A program made the position numbers and the translations under genes. The notes beneath the pieces are model-generated. The model searched no databases and had not been told where the DNA came from. It was given only the letters and a program-made list of their open reading frames with translations. 5,331 bases of DNA from Halococcaceae archaeon (lineage in GTDB: Archaea; Halobacteriota; Halobacteria; Halobacteriales; Halalkalicoccaceae), in contig SKXI01000330.1 in assembly GCA_007128515.1 (NCBI GenBank), positions 1 to 5,331 on the forward strand, in the 5' to 3' direction. Shown piece after piece: positions 4,859 through 5,331 of the stretch; position 1 is the stretch's first letter; each line of letters starts with the position of its first letter.

Positions 4859-5331
4859 ATGGCCCGATCGGTCGTTCCCGTGGGCGTCCCGCGCGAGCGC
4901 TTTCGCTTCTCGCTGACCCCCGAGTGCGAGCAGTCCTTCGAGAACGCGCTCGCGAAGGCACGGTCGGGCGAGCGCCTCGACGTCGAGGACGGTCTCGCGC
5001 TGCTCACCACGGGAACCGGCTTCGACGGGATCGATCTGGACCGGAAGGAGGCGGTGCTCGAGGCAGCGGACACCCGCCGTGCGGAGACCGTCGGCGACGA
5101 GGTCACGTTCGTCGCGAACCTGAACAACAACGTCACGACCGCCTGCGACACGGGCTGTCTCTTCTGCAACTTCAAGGACACGGCTCGCTACTTCGAAACC
5201 GACTCCGAGGTGGCTCACGACGGCTTCACGAAGACCCCGGCGGAGTCTCGTGGGATCGTCGAGGACGCGCTCGATCTGGGGATCTACGAGGTCTGTTCGG
5301 TCTCCGGACTCCACCCCGCGCTCTCGCTCGA
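4859..5331 (+). CDS. cofH: FO synthase subunit CofH, 5' part (cut by window edge)
   Basis: The first 157 residues of the radical-SAM enzyme CofH (5-amino-6-(D-ribitylamino)uracil--L-tyrosine 4-hydroxyphenyl transferase). It joins a tyrosine-derived 4-hydroxybenzyl radical to the uracil; CofG then closes the ring to give FO, the chromophore of coenzyme F420 and of some haloarchaeal photolyases. The fragment shows the helical lead SFENALAKARSGERL (26-40), then VANLNNNVTTACDTGCLFC with Cys96, Cys100 and Cys103 as the CX3CX2C cluster motif, followed by NFKD, and GFTKTPAESRGIVEDAL (122-138). It then reads GIYEVCSVSGLHPALSL, as in haloarchaeal CofH. CofG and CofH are paralogues, but the NNNVTTAC...CNFKD context favours CofH. 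The ATG at 4859 has a TATA element at leaderless spacing. The C-terminal half is beyond the window; cofG is not seen. Confidence 0.87.
   Translation, partial: MARSVVPVGVPRERFRFSLTPECEQSFENALAKARSGERLDVEDGLALLTTGTGFDGIDLDRKEAVLEAADTRRAETVGDEVTFVANLNNNVTTACDTGCLFCNFKDTARYFETDSEVAHDGFTKTPAESRGIVEDALDLGIYEVCSVSGLHPALSL

Noticed and set aside
4272..5314. Open frames antisense to sir2 and cofH
   Set aside because: Both mirror strongly conserved enzymes on the + strand, and none shows an independent motif.
1..5331. tRNA or other RNA genes, CRISPR repeats, insertion sequences
   Set aside because: I looked for tRNA T-loop and acceptor patterns, regularly spaced repeats, transposase motifs and terminal inverted repeats and found none. 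Gene spacing leaves no gap over about 150 bases.

Overview
The window looks like a haloarchaeal chromosome segment. It is strongly GC-rich, with most codons of the real genes ending in G or C. The proteins are acidic and rich in Asp and Glu, and the gene content (archaeosine tRNA modification, coenzyme F420 synthesis, a stand-alone Lrp-type ligand domain) is archaeal. Most genes lack a Shine-Dalgarno sequence. Instead they carry a T-rich TATA-like element centred about 26-28 bases before the start codon, the typical layout of leaderless haloarchaeal transcripts. The genus cannot be fixed from the sequence alone.

Left part (+ strand): the 3' end of an unrecognised gene (2-178), then a complete radical-SAM gene of the RaSEA type (248-1324), whose product finishes archaeosine in tRNA. 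After a short intergenic region with overlapping inverted repeats comes a 42-residue hypothetical protein (1433-1561). It converges on the purine genes across a 66-base gap holding a perfect 8-bp dyad.

Middle (- strand): a purine biosynthesis cluster read purC (3626-2613), purS (2559-2305), purQ (2308-1628). PurS and PurQ are the small and glutaminase subunits of FGAM synthase, and their genes overlap by ATGA. The catalytic subunit PurL is not in the window. PurC (SAICAR synthetase) is the long, divergent haloarchaeal form and starts at GTG behind a good Shine-Dalgarno sequence. Its leader holds a possible 22-codon upstream reading frame whose stop overlaps the purC start as GTGA, and whose ATG lies exactly where a leaderless start would be expected.

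Right part (+ strand): divergent from purC across 150 bp lies a 77-residue stand-alone RAM (Lrp/AsnC effector) domain protein (3777-4010). It is followed by a Sir2-family NAD-dependent deacylase (4065-4814) and the 5' part of cofH (4859 to the right edge), a radical-SAM enzyme that makes the F420 chromophore. Each has its own apparent promoter, so this is probably a series of single genes rather than one operon.

I see no mobile element, CRISPR array, RNA gene or clearly new multi-gene system. The least ordinary items are the purC leader reading frame, the 42-residue protein and the alternative hairpins after raSEA.
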